Below are positions 45,490 through 56,205 of a stretch of 64,000 bases of DNA, one piece after another; positions within the stretch are counted from its first letter, which is position 1; the number at the start of each line of letters is the position of its first letter. The notes below the pieces were generated by a model that was given only the letters and a program-made list of their open reading frames with translations, did not search any database and was not told the DNA's origin. This stretch comes from Ostrinia nubilalis. Taxonomy: Eukaryota; Arthropoda; Insecta; Lepidoptera; Crambidae. The translations under genes and the position numbers were made by a program. The stretch covers positions 7,378,001 to 7,442,000 of the forward strand of contig NC_087092.1 of the NCBI RefSeq assembly GCF_963855985.1, in the 5' to 3' direction.

Positions 45490-45899
45490 GTGAAAATGTA
45501 ATTGGGAAGTATTAATTTATGAGAAGGACATGTATATAAGTAATTTACGTGATAACAAAAACATGTAATTTTAACTTTGCCTATGTTATTATATATATTA
45601 TGATTCTCAGTAACTAAACACGATAGCTTGTGATTTTGAACGTGTACATTTTAAATTTTAAATTGTGGAAACATCGCTCTGTGTAATGGCAACTGGAAAT
45701 TTGACAATTAATAACTGACATGACATTACTGACATGCCGTGTTGTTGTTTGTTTACACTTAAAATTTTCAGGAAACTGGTGGGCTTATTTTATCAGCTTA
45801 ATTTTATCATTTGAATGTAAATACTCATTTGCAATGACTTAGTTATCTATAGGTAATCAGTGTAGAAAATTTGGCGTGCAGATGATAAATGGTTTTGAG

Positions 45900-47528
45900 T
45901 AGAGATGAAACGGATATCCGGCAACTATCCGGTAGGCCGGATATCCGGCCTAAATTTACTATCCGGCCGGATACCGGATAGTAACTCACTATCCGGCCGG
46001 ATACCGGATATTAAAAAACTACAACAATTTCCTATTAATGAAATGAAATACTTTAATATTAGAGGTAAACATCAATAAAATGGCTTATAATAATGACAGC
46101 TTTTATTAAAGTCCAAAAAGTTATAAAAAGCCATAATATTAAGGCCTTTAAAAAAAACTAATTTCTTTTTCTGGGCTATTCACTCTAATGACGAATACAT
46201 AAATAGTAAATATACACGGTGGCCAAAACAGTGAGGTCTAAAAGAAAAATTTAGATTCCTTACATCAAGGTGTATCTAAATCACCCCCATGACCTGTATA
46301 ATACGATTTTGCTTAGTTTAGGAGATAGAGTTAATTTTGTGATATTTTAAAATTCTATGACCTAATAGGCTTTAAAAAAATTTATCTTATTTTTGTGTTG
46401 ATTTTTCTCAGATTTCTTTTTTTTGACAGATTCGATATTAATTGCAGATATTTGAAAAAAATAATCACCTTCCTATCTTTGATGCAAGATACAAAAGTTT
46501 TGCTACAAACATTAAAATTATGCTTTTAGCAGAACACTAACAAATTTTCAACTTAAAAGTTTAAGTAAAAAAAATATTATTCCGAATTAATAGGATTCCC
46601 AATATTAATTCACTCTAAGAAAGTCAAAAACATGTAACGGAATCTCCGACTTACTACTTTAGTGGAGCGATTACAGGAAATAGTGGCCCATTAAGTACAT
46701 GTTTTTTTTGTATTATTATGAATGTTCAGGAAACGGCGCAGTTTTTGAAATGGTTTTGGACCTATGGAAGTAATTTTTTTTACTTAAACTTTTAAGTTGA
46801 AAGTTTGACAGTGTTCTGCTAAAAGCATAATTTTAATGTTTCTAGCAAAACTTTTGTATCTTGCATGAAAGATAGGAAGGTGATTATTTTTTCAAATATA
46901 TGCAACTAATAACGAATCTGTAAAAAAAAAGAAATCTGAGAAAAATCAATCCAAAATAAAGATAAAAAATTTTAAACCCTACTAGGTCATAGAATTTTAA
47001 AATATCACAAAATTAACTCTATCTCCTAAACTAAGCAAAATCGTATTATACACATGGGGGTGATTTAGATACACCTTGATGTAAGGAATCTAAAATAATC
47101 TTTTAGACCTCACTGTTTTGGCCACCCTGTATGTTAAGTAAAAATATTGCCAAATAAAATAGGCGATCATTTTTCACTGATGGTCTGATGTCATGATGAT
47201 GCAGTTCGGTCAGATTACGCAGCAAGTAAACGAATCACACACTCACGAAGGCAACCGAAATCGCCCGAATTTATCTGCCCCCTAGACAAGTGGCAAAATC
47301 CGACATTCTATTCGGACTGATTCGATTTTCGAAAAGTGTGACTAGTCTAGTCTACTAATAGACCCACTGATCGCGTTCGAAGCACCTGTGCGGCGCATAA
47401 CTCGTCACGACATGCAACGAGACAATGGGCCAACTATCCGGCCGCCGGATATCCGGCTATCCGGCCTAGCAGCTGGCCGGATATCCGGTATCCGGTATCC
47501 GGCCAAACTACTATCCGTTTCATCTCTA
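45900..47528. mobile_element. hAT-type element upstream of GLTP
   Basis: Terminal inverted repeats TAGAGATGAAACGGATA ... TATCCGTTTCATCTCTA with an exact 8-bp target duplication GTTTTGAG (45892-45899 and 47529-47536). The 8-bp duplication and TAGAG-type ends indicate the hAT superfamily. Both subterminal regions (about 45910-46015 and 47430-47518) are dense in CCGGATA/TATCCGG motifs, probably clustered transposase-binding sites. No transposase frame is seen. A foldback element (46215-47129) is nested inside. Confidence 0.85.
46215..47129. mobile_element. Foldback element nested in the hAT element
   Basis: A palindrome of about 915 bp. The left arm starts CACGGTGGCCAAAACAGTGA and the right arm in reverse complement CAGGGTGGCCAAAACAGTGA. 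The arms are about 370 bp each and highly similar, with a loop of about 180 bp. TA flanks both sides (46213-46214 and 47130-47131). One arm of the same family also stands alone at 4768-5095. Confidence 0.8.
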
Positions 47529-47567
47529 GTTTTGAGTCATATTGGACATACTGATAATTTCTTACAA

Positions 47568-48846
47568 ATGGCAAGTTCTTCGGGTCAATTATCGCATCAA
47601 AGCAGTTTCTGGAAAAACATGAAAGAATTTCCACCTGTAATTGATGGAAGAATACATTTTGTGAGTTTCTTAGAAGCTGCAAATGATTTGATATCATTAG
47701 TGGGTATGTACCATGTGAAATGTATCTGCAATGCACTGTAATAAAAATCACGTAAAATGTTTAGTTAAAGGCTTAAATATCAATTAAAATTTATTACAGA
47801 ACGTCTTGGCAAGGTGTTTGTGCCAGTTAAATATGATATGCAAGGGAATATTGATGTAAGTGAACATACATAAACACTTTTAATTTTTCATGTTTTTTTC
47901 CAATATTTCCAATACGATAATGTTATTGTTTATGGAATAAATGACTATGACTATACAAAAAATATTGTACCTACTTTACAAAAACTTTGTATGTTAACTG
48001 GTAATAATTATTGCAAATTGTTCACCTACATGTATTTTTACATTATAGAAAGTAAAGAAGCATTATCAATACGATGAAGCATCCTGCTTGCTTGAGTTAA
48101 TGCTTGATGAATATAGCAGAGGAAAACTGAATGCACTAGAGGGCATATTATGGCTTAATAGGTGAGGGTTTTTTCTGTCTTATATTATTATACTTCACCA
48201 TTATCTACTATGCGGAAGACCTTACTAAAAATGTTAATTATACTTCATTATGTCTTATTATTAGTCTTGTCATTTTGTATACTTTTGCACTATTTTCAAT
48301 TTTAAATAGAAGAGGAAATGTATGCAATTTAACTTTCTTGTTTGCATATTCCAACTGGCAATATCTGTCTTTGTTCGCAGAGCATTCTTGTTTTTCGAAC
48401 TGGCATTTCAAGAAATAATTAAATGTCTGCAGTCTGGTAACTATGATATAAACATGGCCAAAATATTTACAGTGGCATACGAAGGATCTGTCAAAAAATA
48501 CCACAATTGGGTAACACAACAAATATTTTTTGTAAGTTGATTGAATGTATTTGGTAATGACAAATTGAGAATGATCTTTTAAAATTTTATTTAATAACTT
48601 TGATAATCAAAAGTCCAAAAAGACATAATCAGTAAATAGAATAACATGAATTATTTTTGTGTAATTTTAATTTTTCAGTTTATCTGCAAAATGTCTCCGT
48701 CGTTGCTTCAACTTTTGAAATCCCTTGAAGTTGATAGTGATATGAAAACATTTGAAACGAAATTAGTCCAATTCAACATAACATTGCATTTAAATAGGTG
48801 TAAAATTGATGACTTTTTTAAAGATCACCAATTGTTTGAAGATTAG
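47568..48846 (+). CDS. GLTP: Glycolipid transfer protein
   Basis: Five exons: 47568-47703, 47800-47855, 48049-48161, 48381-48531, 48679-48846; all junctions are GT-AG and in phase, giving 207 residues (human GLTP has 209). GLTP moves glycosphingolipids between membranes in the cytosol. Ligand-site residues known from human GLTP are all present: D58 and N62 in the DMQGN segment (human D48, N52), K65 (K55), W99 in WLNR (W96) and H143 in KKYHNW (H140). The start is the first in-frame Met before the folded domain. A longer frame upstream runs into transposon sequence and is rejected. The hAT element ends 39 bp before the ATG, so the 5'UTR or promoter has been rearranged. An AATAAA lies at 48925-48930. 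Confidence 0.9.
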
Positions 48847-48924
48847 ATGATAAGCTATCCAATTCAAATCCCAAAGTGTCCTAGTTTAAAATATGAATAC
48901 AGTTAGATTTTGTTATTTGTAACA

Positions 48925-48930
48925 ATAAAT
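48925..48930 (+). terminator. Polyadenylation signal of GLTP
   Basis: AATAAA 79 nt after the GLTP stop. A second AATAAA at 49656-49661 could give a long 3'UTR reaching close to the convergent TMEM17 gene. Confidence 0.5.
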
Positions 48931-49655
48931 TGACTAGAAATAGATTTTGTATTATAATACACTAAAAATTATTGTAAAGGATCACTTCTATTATTATTAC
49001 CAATTACCTAACTACTTAATTTTTTTAAATAATCATGTAATGTGTTTAACCATTAAATAGAGGTGGTCCTAACTGTAACCTAAGATAACCTACACCTAAA
49101 TGCTGTGTTAGTACCTATAGAGCAAGAGGCTATTATAAAATAGATATTTATTAATTACATTACCAATAGGATTTTTTGTATTGTGAACCAAAAATGTACT
49201 TGTGACTTCCAACTAGAAGTGGAATATATTTTTGTGTAATAACATTTCTGTTAACATCTATGGAAGCAAATACACACAGATTTTCGAAGACTAGTGCCTT
49301 GAGTGGTTGACAGCAAGAATTACAAATTATTGTGTATAAGAAAGGTTCAAAACATTTTAATGAAATACATTATGAAGATGTTATATTTTGTACCAGTAGC
49401 TATAATGAGAATGCTCTAAAAATAATTTTAACCCAAGAAAATTAAGCAATGAGATGTGTAGAGTATTAAGGTGCTAGTAATAGTTTGAGAGATGTCACTT
49501 AGATCTTTGTTTGTGTATTACAAAATTGTGTTAATTATATATTTATTCTTATAAATATTACTGTAAAACCGATTGGAGCTTTGCTGCTACACATGTTAGC
49601 TTATAATGAATTCATTATAAATCTTGAGTGACTATGGAAGTTGTCAAACAACATA
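48931..49655. other. Between convergent GLTP and TMEM17
   Basis: AT-rich sequence, probably 3'UTR or spacer; no gene or repeat recognised. Confidence 0.4.
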
Positions 49656-49717
49656 AATAAACATTTTTAAAATGCATTCATTTTGTATTTATTACGAGTA
49701 TTCTTAATTAAGTAACA

Positions 49718-50771
49718 TTATTCTTTGGAATGTTTTAAATATACACTTTTAGCAATATTAGAGGCCTGTTTCAAAGCTAAATAACTAAATATAATTTCCG
49801 CAATGGTAATGGACCATAAACATGCATGTAAAATAATCTCTGTGGGTGTACTCAGTAAATAAGGGTTAAATAAAAAGAAACTAACTAGTGGCATCTGCAT
49901 CAGGGTTGTCAACATCAGAAATCCAGCAAGCTCTGGGACCTGGAAAGTGGGAAAAGAGGCATTTCTATAGGCAAAATCCAGGTGGTGATGATGTTGAACT
50001 TAATAATTTATATTGATGTTTTCTAAAACTCTTACACCCAATTTTTTTAGACTTGAAGAATTGAATACCTAATTGAGCTGTAAGACTACCCATAGATTTT
50101 GCATGACAAAGGGAAGCTATGATTTTAGACCTAAATAAAATAGGACGCTCAAGTGTGTAAGAAAAAAATTAAGGGTAAGAATGAAGTTTAGTAAGATTGT
50201 CTTGAAAATATCAGTTAACCGCTTGAGTCCCAGACGGCATTCATTAATGTCATAACAATTTATTTTATCTATTGTGTCTAGATTCGCGGGCCTTGAAGGA
50301 TTAATTCTTCCCACCCTATTATTAATAAATAATTGTGTCAACTATTAGTAGTGGTATGTGAGTAAACTAAATAAAAATTAAATAAAATACAACTTACTCT
50401 GCAGGATAAGTTCCCATAGTGACCCAAGTAAAGTCTTGCAAATTCTATTATTGTAAGTAGCGTAAACACTGTGAGAGACAGATATTTTGTGAGATGGCCC
50501 AAGATATGTAGCTGAAATAAAAGAAAATAGTATTTCATTCATTAATCATTCAATAGATTTAAATTACATTTTCTTATACCTTTCAAACTTTTTATTGTGG
50601 ACTGTAAAAGTTTTATACGAAAGGATTTAATGTTATCGTATCATACCGTTAGTAAGTCTATGAATTTACCTTATCGTACAGAAAGAATCCAACTACGATT
50701 ATCCAAACCACAAAAAGGTATACATTCAGGTAAAGGCATTTTTGGAGACGCAGCATCGTCCGGTATTCCAT
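49718..50771 (-). CDS. TMEM17: Transmembrane protein 17 (ciliary transition zone)
   Basis: Three minus-strand exons: 50670-50771, 50398-50511, 49718-49939. Junctions AAG|GTAAAT, TTTCAG|CTA, AGA|GTAAGT and TTCCAG|GTC are all phase 0, giving 145 residues. Four hydrophobic segments lie at about 12-32, 44-62, 76-97 and 108-128. The block EFARLYLGHYGNL followed by VPELAGF matches vertebrate TMEM17 (RLYLGYVGNL, VPELAGF). TMEM17 is part of the MKS module at the base of cilia and helps control which membrane proteins enter them (known for the family). In insects this would matter in ciliated sensory neurons and perhaps sperm. The protein is shorter than human TMEM17 (198), mostly at the N-terminus. 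The gene is head to head with mRpL16. Confidence 0.88.
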
Positions 50772-51222
50772 GATTAAAGAACCTGTTCACTAACACACAT
50801 GTTCTGGCGATGAATCTACTTTAAACCAAAATGATTATTTCCTCTAATTCATTATTGTAATTCGAAACTAAAAACGTTTTTTCACACAACAACAAAATCA
50901 AAACTCGCAAACAAAAACATGTCAAATAACTTTTTAAATAAACTTTACAGCCTGTGAACTTAACAGTTTAGCCAAATCCATTAAGCTAAATCTGCGGTCC
51001 ACCAAAAGAACTTTGTATAAAACCGGTAAACCGGTAGATGTTCTACAGTAGAACCGGTAAATCGCATGTTTGTGGCGACCCAATTTTTTTATGGCCATGA
51101 ATCTGACAGTCGGTAAAATAGCTATACTTTAGTTAACCTCAAAATTTCCGAAATAATTGAAAATCATTTAGATTTTTCAAAGGAATAATAAATTTTAACA
51201 AATTGTCTGAACCAAAAGGACA
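50772..51222. promoter_or_regulatory. Shared promoter region TMEM17 / mRpL16
   Basis: About 450 bp separate the divergent start codons, so both promoters and 5'UTRs lie here. ACCGGTAAACCGG-type motifs occur at about 51020-51060. No TATA box was found in a convincing position for either gene. Confidence 0.5.
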
Positions 51223-54200
51223 ATGATTTTATCACGAACATTTCGTTTTACACTAGGTAAAGTTCTTAAGTTCAAAAGTTGCAATATTAAAGTTTATGCC
51301 AAAATTTGATCCTGTATTTTGTGTGTACTAAAATATATTTTTAATTTAAGGCTTACTTCGACCAGAAAGTGTTGAAACAACTTTGAGTGCTGGTATTAAG
51401 TATTTTGCACCACCAAAAAATTATGACCGTAAGTTATTAACCCAATAACAATGATCATTATAGAGAAAGGCACAAGCAGGAATAATTCTCATCTTTCACA
51501 TTTTCAGACATTGAGATACCTGAACGTCAAAGGCTCAAGGTATACGAGAAAGTCCCAGTGTACCCACCTAACTTGAAACCACCCAAAATGCAAAAGAGAC
51601 TGCGATACATGAGAGGACCTGAACCTTTACACACCACTTTACAGTTGAAGCAATATGGTGTTATTGTAAGTAAATATATAGAATAAAAATAAATAAACTA
51701 AACCTAAATTAAATAAAAACCATCAAAAGTGTTGTATTTTCCCTAGTCAAAGCTAGAGTAAAAAATGCTAGACAATTTTGGGGTTTCCAAACTGTGCGTT
51801 GCAACACCCTGGGGCGAAGTAAAAAAGTTTTAGCTTTCTGTTCCTTTGATAAAAAGATGGTCTGTTACTTTTTTAACACTACAGTGTAAAGTACACTGTA
51901 GTTAACAGGATACACAGTTACAACAGGGTAATTCTCAAAAAAGCTGATCACATCTCTTATAGGGTGTTTTTTTAGAGGTATAGAACTTTAAAATGAAATA
52001 AATTATGTAAAAATATGTTTGATTCACATGGTATTGGTTTTGTTTAACAGATGTTCTTATGCCATTTATGCTTCAAAATGATTTCGGGCCAAAGGGCGCC
52101 ACGGTTGGCTCAAATATAGCGTAAACGAGATGTCCAATTTTCAATTTCTTTTTCGAGCAACTGGGGCCATACATCGGCAATAACGCGACGAATGTTGGCA
52201 TTGAATTCCGTAGTTTATCTGCACAGTAGTGGACTTCAGATATCCCCAGAGAAAATAATCCATATGTGTGAGATCACCCGATTGTGGAGGCAAATTCAAA
52301 GATCTATCGAGTGAAATTATGCGCTCATCGAATGTTTCCCGCAATAAATCGAATGTGTCGCATGCTGGTTGGATGGTAACACCATCTTGTTGAAACCATA
52401 GCTCTGCCACATTAATATCATTCATCTGAGGAATGAAAAGTTACGAAAATTACGTCGACCGTAATATGGACGTTTGTATGGAAAACTGAACCATGTTTTT
52501 TAAAATACATTTTTGCACAATTTGCAAACGTTTTTCTGAAGTAATTCTATTTAATTATAAAATGGCAAAACCTATGTACCACCAATCAGTAGCGGCGTAA
52601 GGGGGGGCGGTGGGGGCGGTCCGCCCCGGGTGCCAAGCATCAGGGGGTGACACAAGTCGCGCAGATTAGTACTCACTGACGCATCTGCATGGCAAATCTG
52701 CGGTCTATGTCCATGATACGGGGAGGGGGGGGGGGGGGGGGGGGGGTCTATCTTCGAATCGGTAGGTAACTCCAAAATCCTGGGGAGTACCAGAGGGTGC
52801 CTTAGGACTTACACCAATTACACAATTTTCAAATTAATTATCACTAGAAACAGTGTAACCAATTTAAAGTTGTATACCTCTAAAAAAAACACCCGTTATT
52901 TGAGTTAATCTAAAGATTAAGTCAATGCCTGGTGTTAATATTAGTGGAAAGTTTAATTGATTCCATGCATTCATTCACAGCATTAAGTTCACCTTGTGTT
53001 TCAAATTTTGGCATTAAAGTTTAAATAATTAAAAAAAAATCATTCAAAACCTTAAAATTTCAGGCAACTGGTGGAGGTAGGATGAGTATAGAGCATTTTG
53101 AAATGGCTCGTCTGGTTGTGGCTCGCAAACTCGACCAAAAGAGAATGTTCGCCATCTGGCGGGTCGACCCTCCATGGCAGCCGGTGACTAAGAAGGGGCA
53201 GGGACAGCGTATGGGTGGAGGAAAAGGGGCCATTGACCACTACGTCACTCCTGTCAAAGCTGGCAGAGTGATATTGGAAGTTGGTGGCAAATGCGAATAT
53301 GCTGAGGTAAGATAACTCTTTGTTACATAATATCTCTTTTTATTTTTTATTGAAAATTTTCTTTGTATTATACAATAAGTGCTTAAGGGAAGGTGTGTGT
53401 CCCAAAGTATGGAAAGTCGCCAGAATCACACCAGTACACAAAGCCGGTTCTAAGAAGGACGTCGCAAACTATCGACCTATCTCCATTTTACCCACTCTTG
53501 CGAAGCTTTTTGAAAGGCTTATACATAATATCGTATATCCTCTTCTCCACAATAACATACTTCCACAACAACACGGATTCGTCCGTAGACGTTCTACCGT
53601 TACCAATCTTGTAGTGTACACCAACGATTTATTTCACAATATAGACTCCAACAAACAGACAGACAGTGTGTACACCGATTTTCAAAAGGCATTTGATAGG
53701 GTAGATCATAAAATATTACTAGAAAAAATAGCCTATAATGGTATACGGGGGAATCTGTGGAGATAGTTCAAATCTTATGTGACAAATAGAACACAAAAGG
53801 TGGTAATCAATGGGCACGAATCCGAAACTGTCTCTGTAACTTCTGGTGTCCCACAGGGCTCAATTTTGGGCCCATTCCTTTTTGTTGTTTTCATTAATGA
53901 CGTCACTGACTGCTTTAAGCATTGCAACTTTTTATTATATGCAGACGACCTTAAGATATATCGTACAATTAATAATACTTCTGACCACCTCAAATTTCAA
54001 CAAGATCTGGACCGATTTACGGAATACTGTAATAAAAATAAATTAAAACTAAGCTTGAATAAATGTAACTGCATAACTTTTACAAGAAAAAGAGTATTTA
54101 CAGAGTACAACTACTCAATTTGTGGTGTCAATCTTAATAGAGTACAGCAAATTAGGGACCTAGGGGTTACACTAGACTGTAAACTTACGCTGGATTCACA

Positions 54201-55905
54201 TATTGAAAATATTTGTAACAAAGCATACAAAATGTATGGTTTTGTCATGCGATCTGCTAACAATTTTAGGAAACCAGCTACATATCTTCATCTTTACAAA
54301 TCTTTGATTCGTTCTCAGTTGGAATATGCCATATCTATTTGGGATCCTTATTATAATAAATATTCTGATAGTCTAGAAAGAGTACAGAAAAAATACCTAA
54401 AGTGTATGAACTATAAATGTTATCGTGGCCGTTTACCTTATTCTGGATTATTGGAAAGGTATGAGTTGCCCTGCCTTAAAACTAGGAGACTGTTATTGCA
54501 GGCTACCCTGCTTTATGATTTTTGTCATAATAAATATGATTGTATCAGTATTACAGATAGGATAAGATATCAAGTACCGAGTAGGCCACGCATGAGAGCC
54601 TGCCGTACTTTTAAACTTTTTGCTAAAGATATATGTCGGACTAATGCTGGAAAGCGTTCACCATCGTATAGACTAGCGCAGATATATAATAAGTATTTTA
54701 ATCATATAGATATATTCTCTTCTAAAATCAGCACATACAAAAAACTTGTATTGGATAAATTAACAGAAGGCATAATGGTTTGAATGTTGGACTAGGTTAC
54801 GTTATAATTGTTTTTCTTTAATTATAGCTTCTCAACATACTTATAATTAAGTACTCATATAGTAATATGTGGTTAACTATGTTGGTTTCACAATTATCTA
54901 AGTCAGAATTGTATATAGCTAATAAGCATTCATTGTGTAAGCTGTTTGTTGACCCCAATAAATGAAAAAAAAAAAAAATCAATAATCCAACATTCAAAGG
55001 GAGGACTGTATCGTTGCTTTATGGCAGTGGTTCTTAACCGGTGGTCCGCGGACCACTGGTGGTCCCTGGAGGCATTCCAAATGGTCCACGATGTGCACTT
55101 GCACACCTTGGTCAAAACCACTTTTAACTGATTTTTGTAGTCAAACTGGTTTTGACGGATTATGAGGTGGTCCCTGACAAGACAGAAATTTGGTAAAATG
55201 GTCCCTCATGACTTAAAGGTTAAGAACCACTTCTCTATGGATTTATTTATACAAACAATAAGCCGCGTAGTTGCTCTCGCCGGAAAATCCGCTTAGAACA
55301 GTGAACGCGATGCTACTGCCACCCACAACACAAGCTTTGCTTAGTTTGGCACTAGATGGCGCTATGTAAAGTGTTAGGTATTACAAGGGTTATTTTAGGT
55401 ATTTATAGTGAATTTACGCGCATACTAGGCGACCATGCGACAGCTCGGCGACTAGACGCCTATTTTAGACAATTTCATACATTACCTAGTTTCTCGTCGC
55501 GACTCCGCGGCTCTGACGCCAAGTGTGCTTTGAACAAAGTACCTATATGAAATTGTCGATTGCAGCCTGACGTCGCATCTAAGTCGCCGAGCTGTCGGTC
55601 GCGTGTCGCCCAGTGTGTGCCTGCACTAAGCTGAAAGGTCCATAATATTTTACTGCACAATTTCTCAAGAGCTCCTTTATTATTTCCAGGTCCACAATAT
55701 GCTGAAGATTGTAGCAGAAAGATTACCATTCAAAGCAGAGGCTGTATCCATGGAGATTTTAGAAAAGAAGGCTGCCAAAGAAAAATGGCAAGAGGAAAAT
55801 AATCAGAACCAATACACAATGAAGTACATCATCCAAAACAACATGGGTGGCTGCCACAAGATGTTGTCGCCGGTCGACCACAAGTGGTATGGGAAGTACT
55901 TGTAA
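51223..55905 (+). CDS. mRpL16: Mitochondrial ribosomal protein L16
   Basis: Five exons: 51223-51256, 51351-51428, 51508-51665, 53064-53306, 55690-55905, with GT-AG junctions in consistent phase, 242 residues. Exon 4 carries the L16 core: [35 protein letters not shown] and [19 protein letters not shown]. uL16m belongs to the large mitoribosome subunit near the tRNA-binding and peptidyl-transferase region (known). Exon 1 ([11 protein letters not shown]) has the basic, hydroxylated look of a mitochondrial presequence. Intron 3 (51666-53063) contains a mariner-like element; intron 4 (53307-55689) contains a truncated LINE, a hAT MITE and a palindrome. The exons are intact, so the gene should be functional. 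Confidence 0.93.
51962..52894 (-). mobile_element. Mariner-like element in mRpL16 intron 3
   Basis: Ends GGGTGTTTTTTTAGAGGTAT and, in reverse complement, GGGTGTTTTTTTTAGAGGTA, continuing to AACTTTAAA. A minus-strand frame at 52141-52425 encodes a transposase piece: [39 protein letters not shown]. This matches the C-terminal DDE_3-type catalytic part of Tc1/mariner-like transposases, with the acidic positions after QQ and before LT. The N-terminus is missing and a secondary repeat occupies about 52585-52800. Non-functional. Confidence 0.7.
52585..52800. repeat. Secondary repeat with long G tract
   Basis: GTAGCGGCGTAAGGGGGGGC, then GGTCCGCCCCGGGTGCC, resembles a dispersed repeat seen in many invertebrates. 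A run of 22 consecutive G lies at 52725-52746, preceded by GGGA. It sits within the mariner-like element, hence a later insertion. Confidence 0.45.
53330..54977 (+). mobile_element. 5'-truncated LINE (jockey/CR1-type) in mRpL16 intron 4
   Basis: A single reading frame from about 53353 to 54783 encodes reverse transcriptase, interrupted by one in-frame TAG at 53764-53766. Motifs in order: [34 protein letters not shown] at 53938-53949, then a C-terminal thumb-like region. It begins inside the RT domain, so the endonuclease and ORF1 are lost. A 3'UTR and a short poly(A) (about 54965-54977) close it. Same strand as mRpL16. Confidence 0.8.
55025..55232. mobile_element. hAT-type MITE in mRpL16 intron 4
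   Basis: 208 bp with ends CAGTGGTTCTTAACC ... GGTTAAGAACCACTT. Flanks CTTTATGG (55017-55024) and CTCTATGG (55233-55240) form an 8-bp duplication with one mismatch. CAGTGGTTCTTAACC ends are typical of hAT elements. Confidence 0.75.
55422..55619. repeat. Imperfect palindromic MITE in mRpL16 intron 4
   Basis: CGACAGCTCGGCGACT on the left is matched by an inverted copy on the right (AGTCGCCGAGCTGTCGG). Inner inverted segments GACAATTTCATA and TATGAAATTGTC also pair. Confidence 0.5.
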
Positions 55906-56199
55906 TTATGTTATTTATTTTAATTGCTGTAGAAATATATTGTATAGTTAAGTAAACAAATGAGTTCTTTGTTCATGATAGGTATAGACCATCTTTTTTA
56001 CTCCTAAATAGACAGAGAGTTGATCAGTTTTCAAAATCAAATTCATGACTTTCATTTGAAAAAGTGATATAGGTATATTGTTGAATGTACAAAACTCGAA
56101 TCTACTACTAGGTGTGTGTCTATGGAAACGCATTCTTGATGTATGTAGGTAGTTGTCTATTATACAGTTCAGTTTAAACAGATTATGTACAAATTAATT

Positions 56200-56205
56200 A
56201 ATAAA
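56200..56205 (+). terminator. Polyadenylation signal of mRpL16
   Basis: AATAAA about 295 nt beyond the stop codon of mRpL16. Confidence 0.45.

Noticed and set aside
47388..47567. N-terminal extension of GLTP upstream of 47568
   Set aside because: The frame is open but runs through hAT terminal sequence (TIR and CCGGATA repeats), so it is transposon, not GLTP.
52572..52775. 67-codon Pro-rich frame opposite the poly-G tract
   Set aside because: Poly-Pro comes from the G run on the other strand within a repeat.
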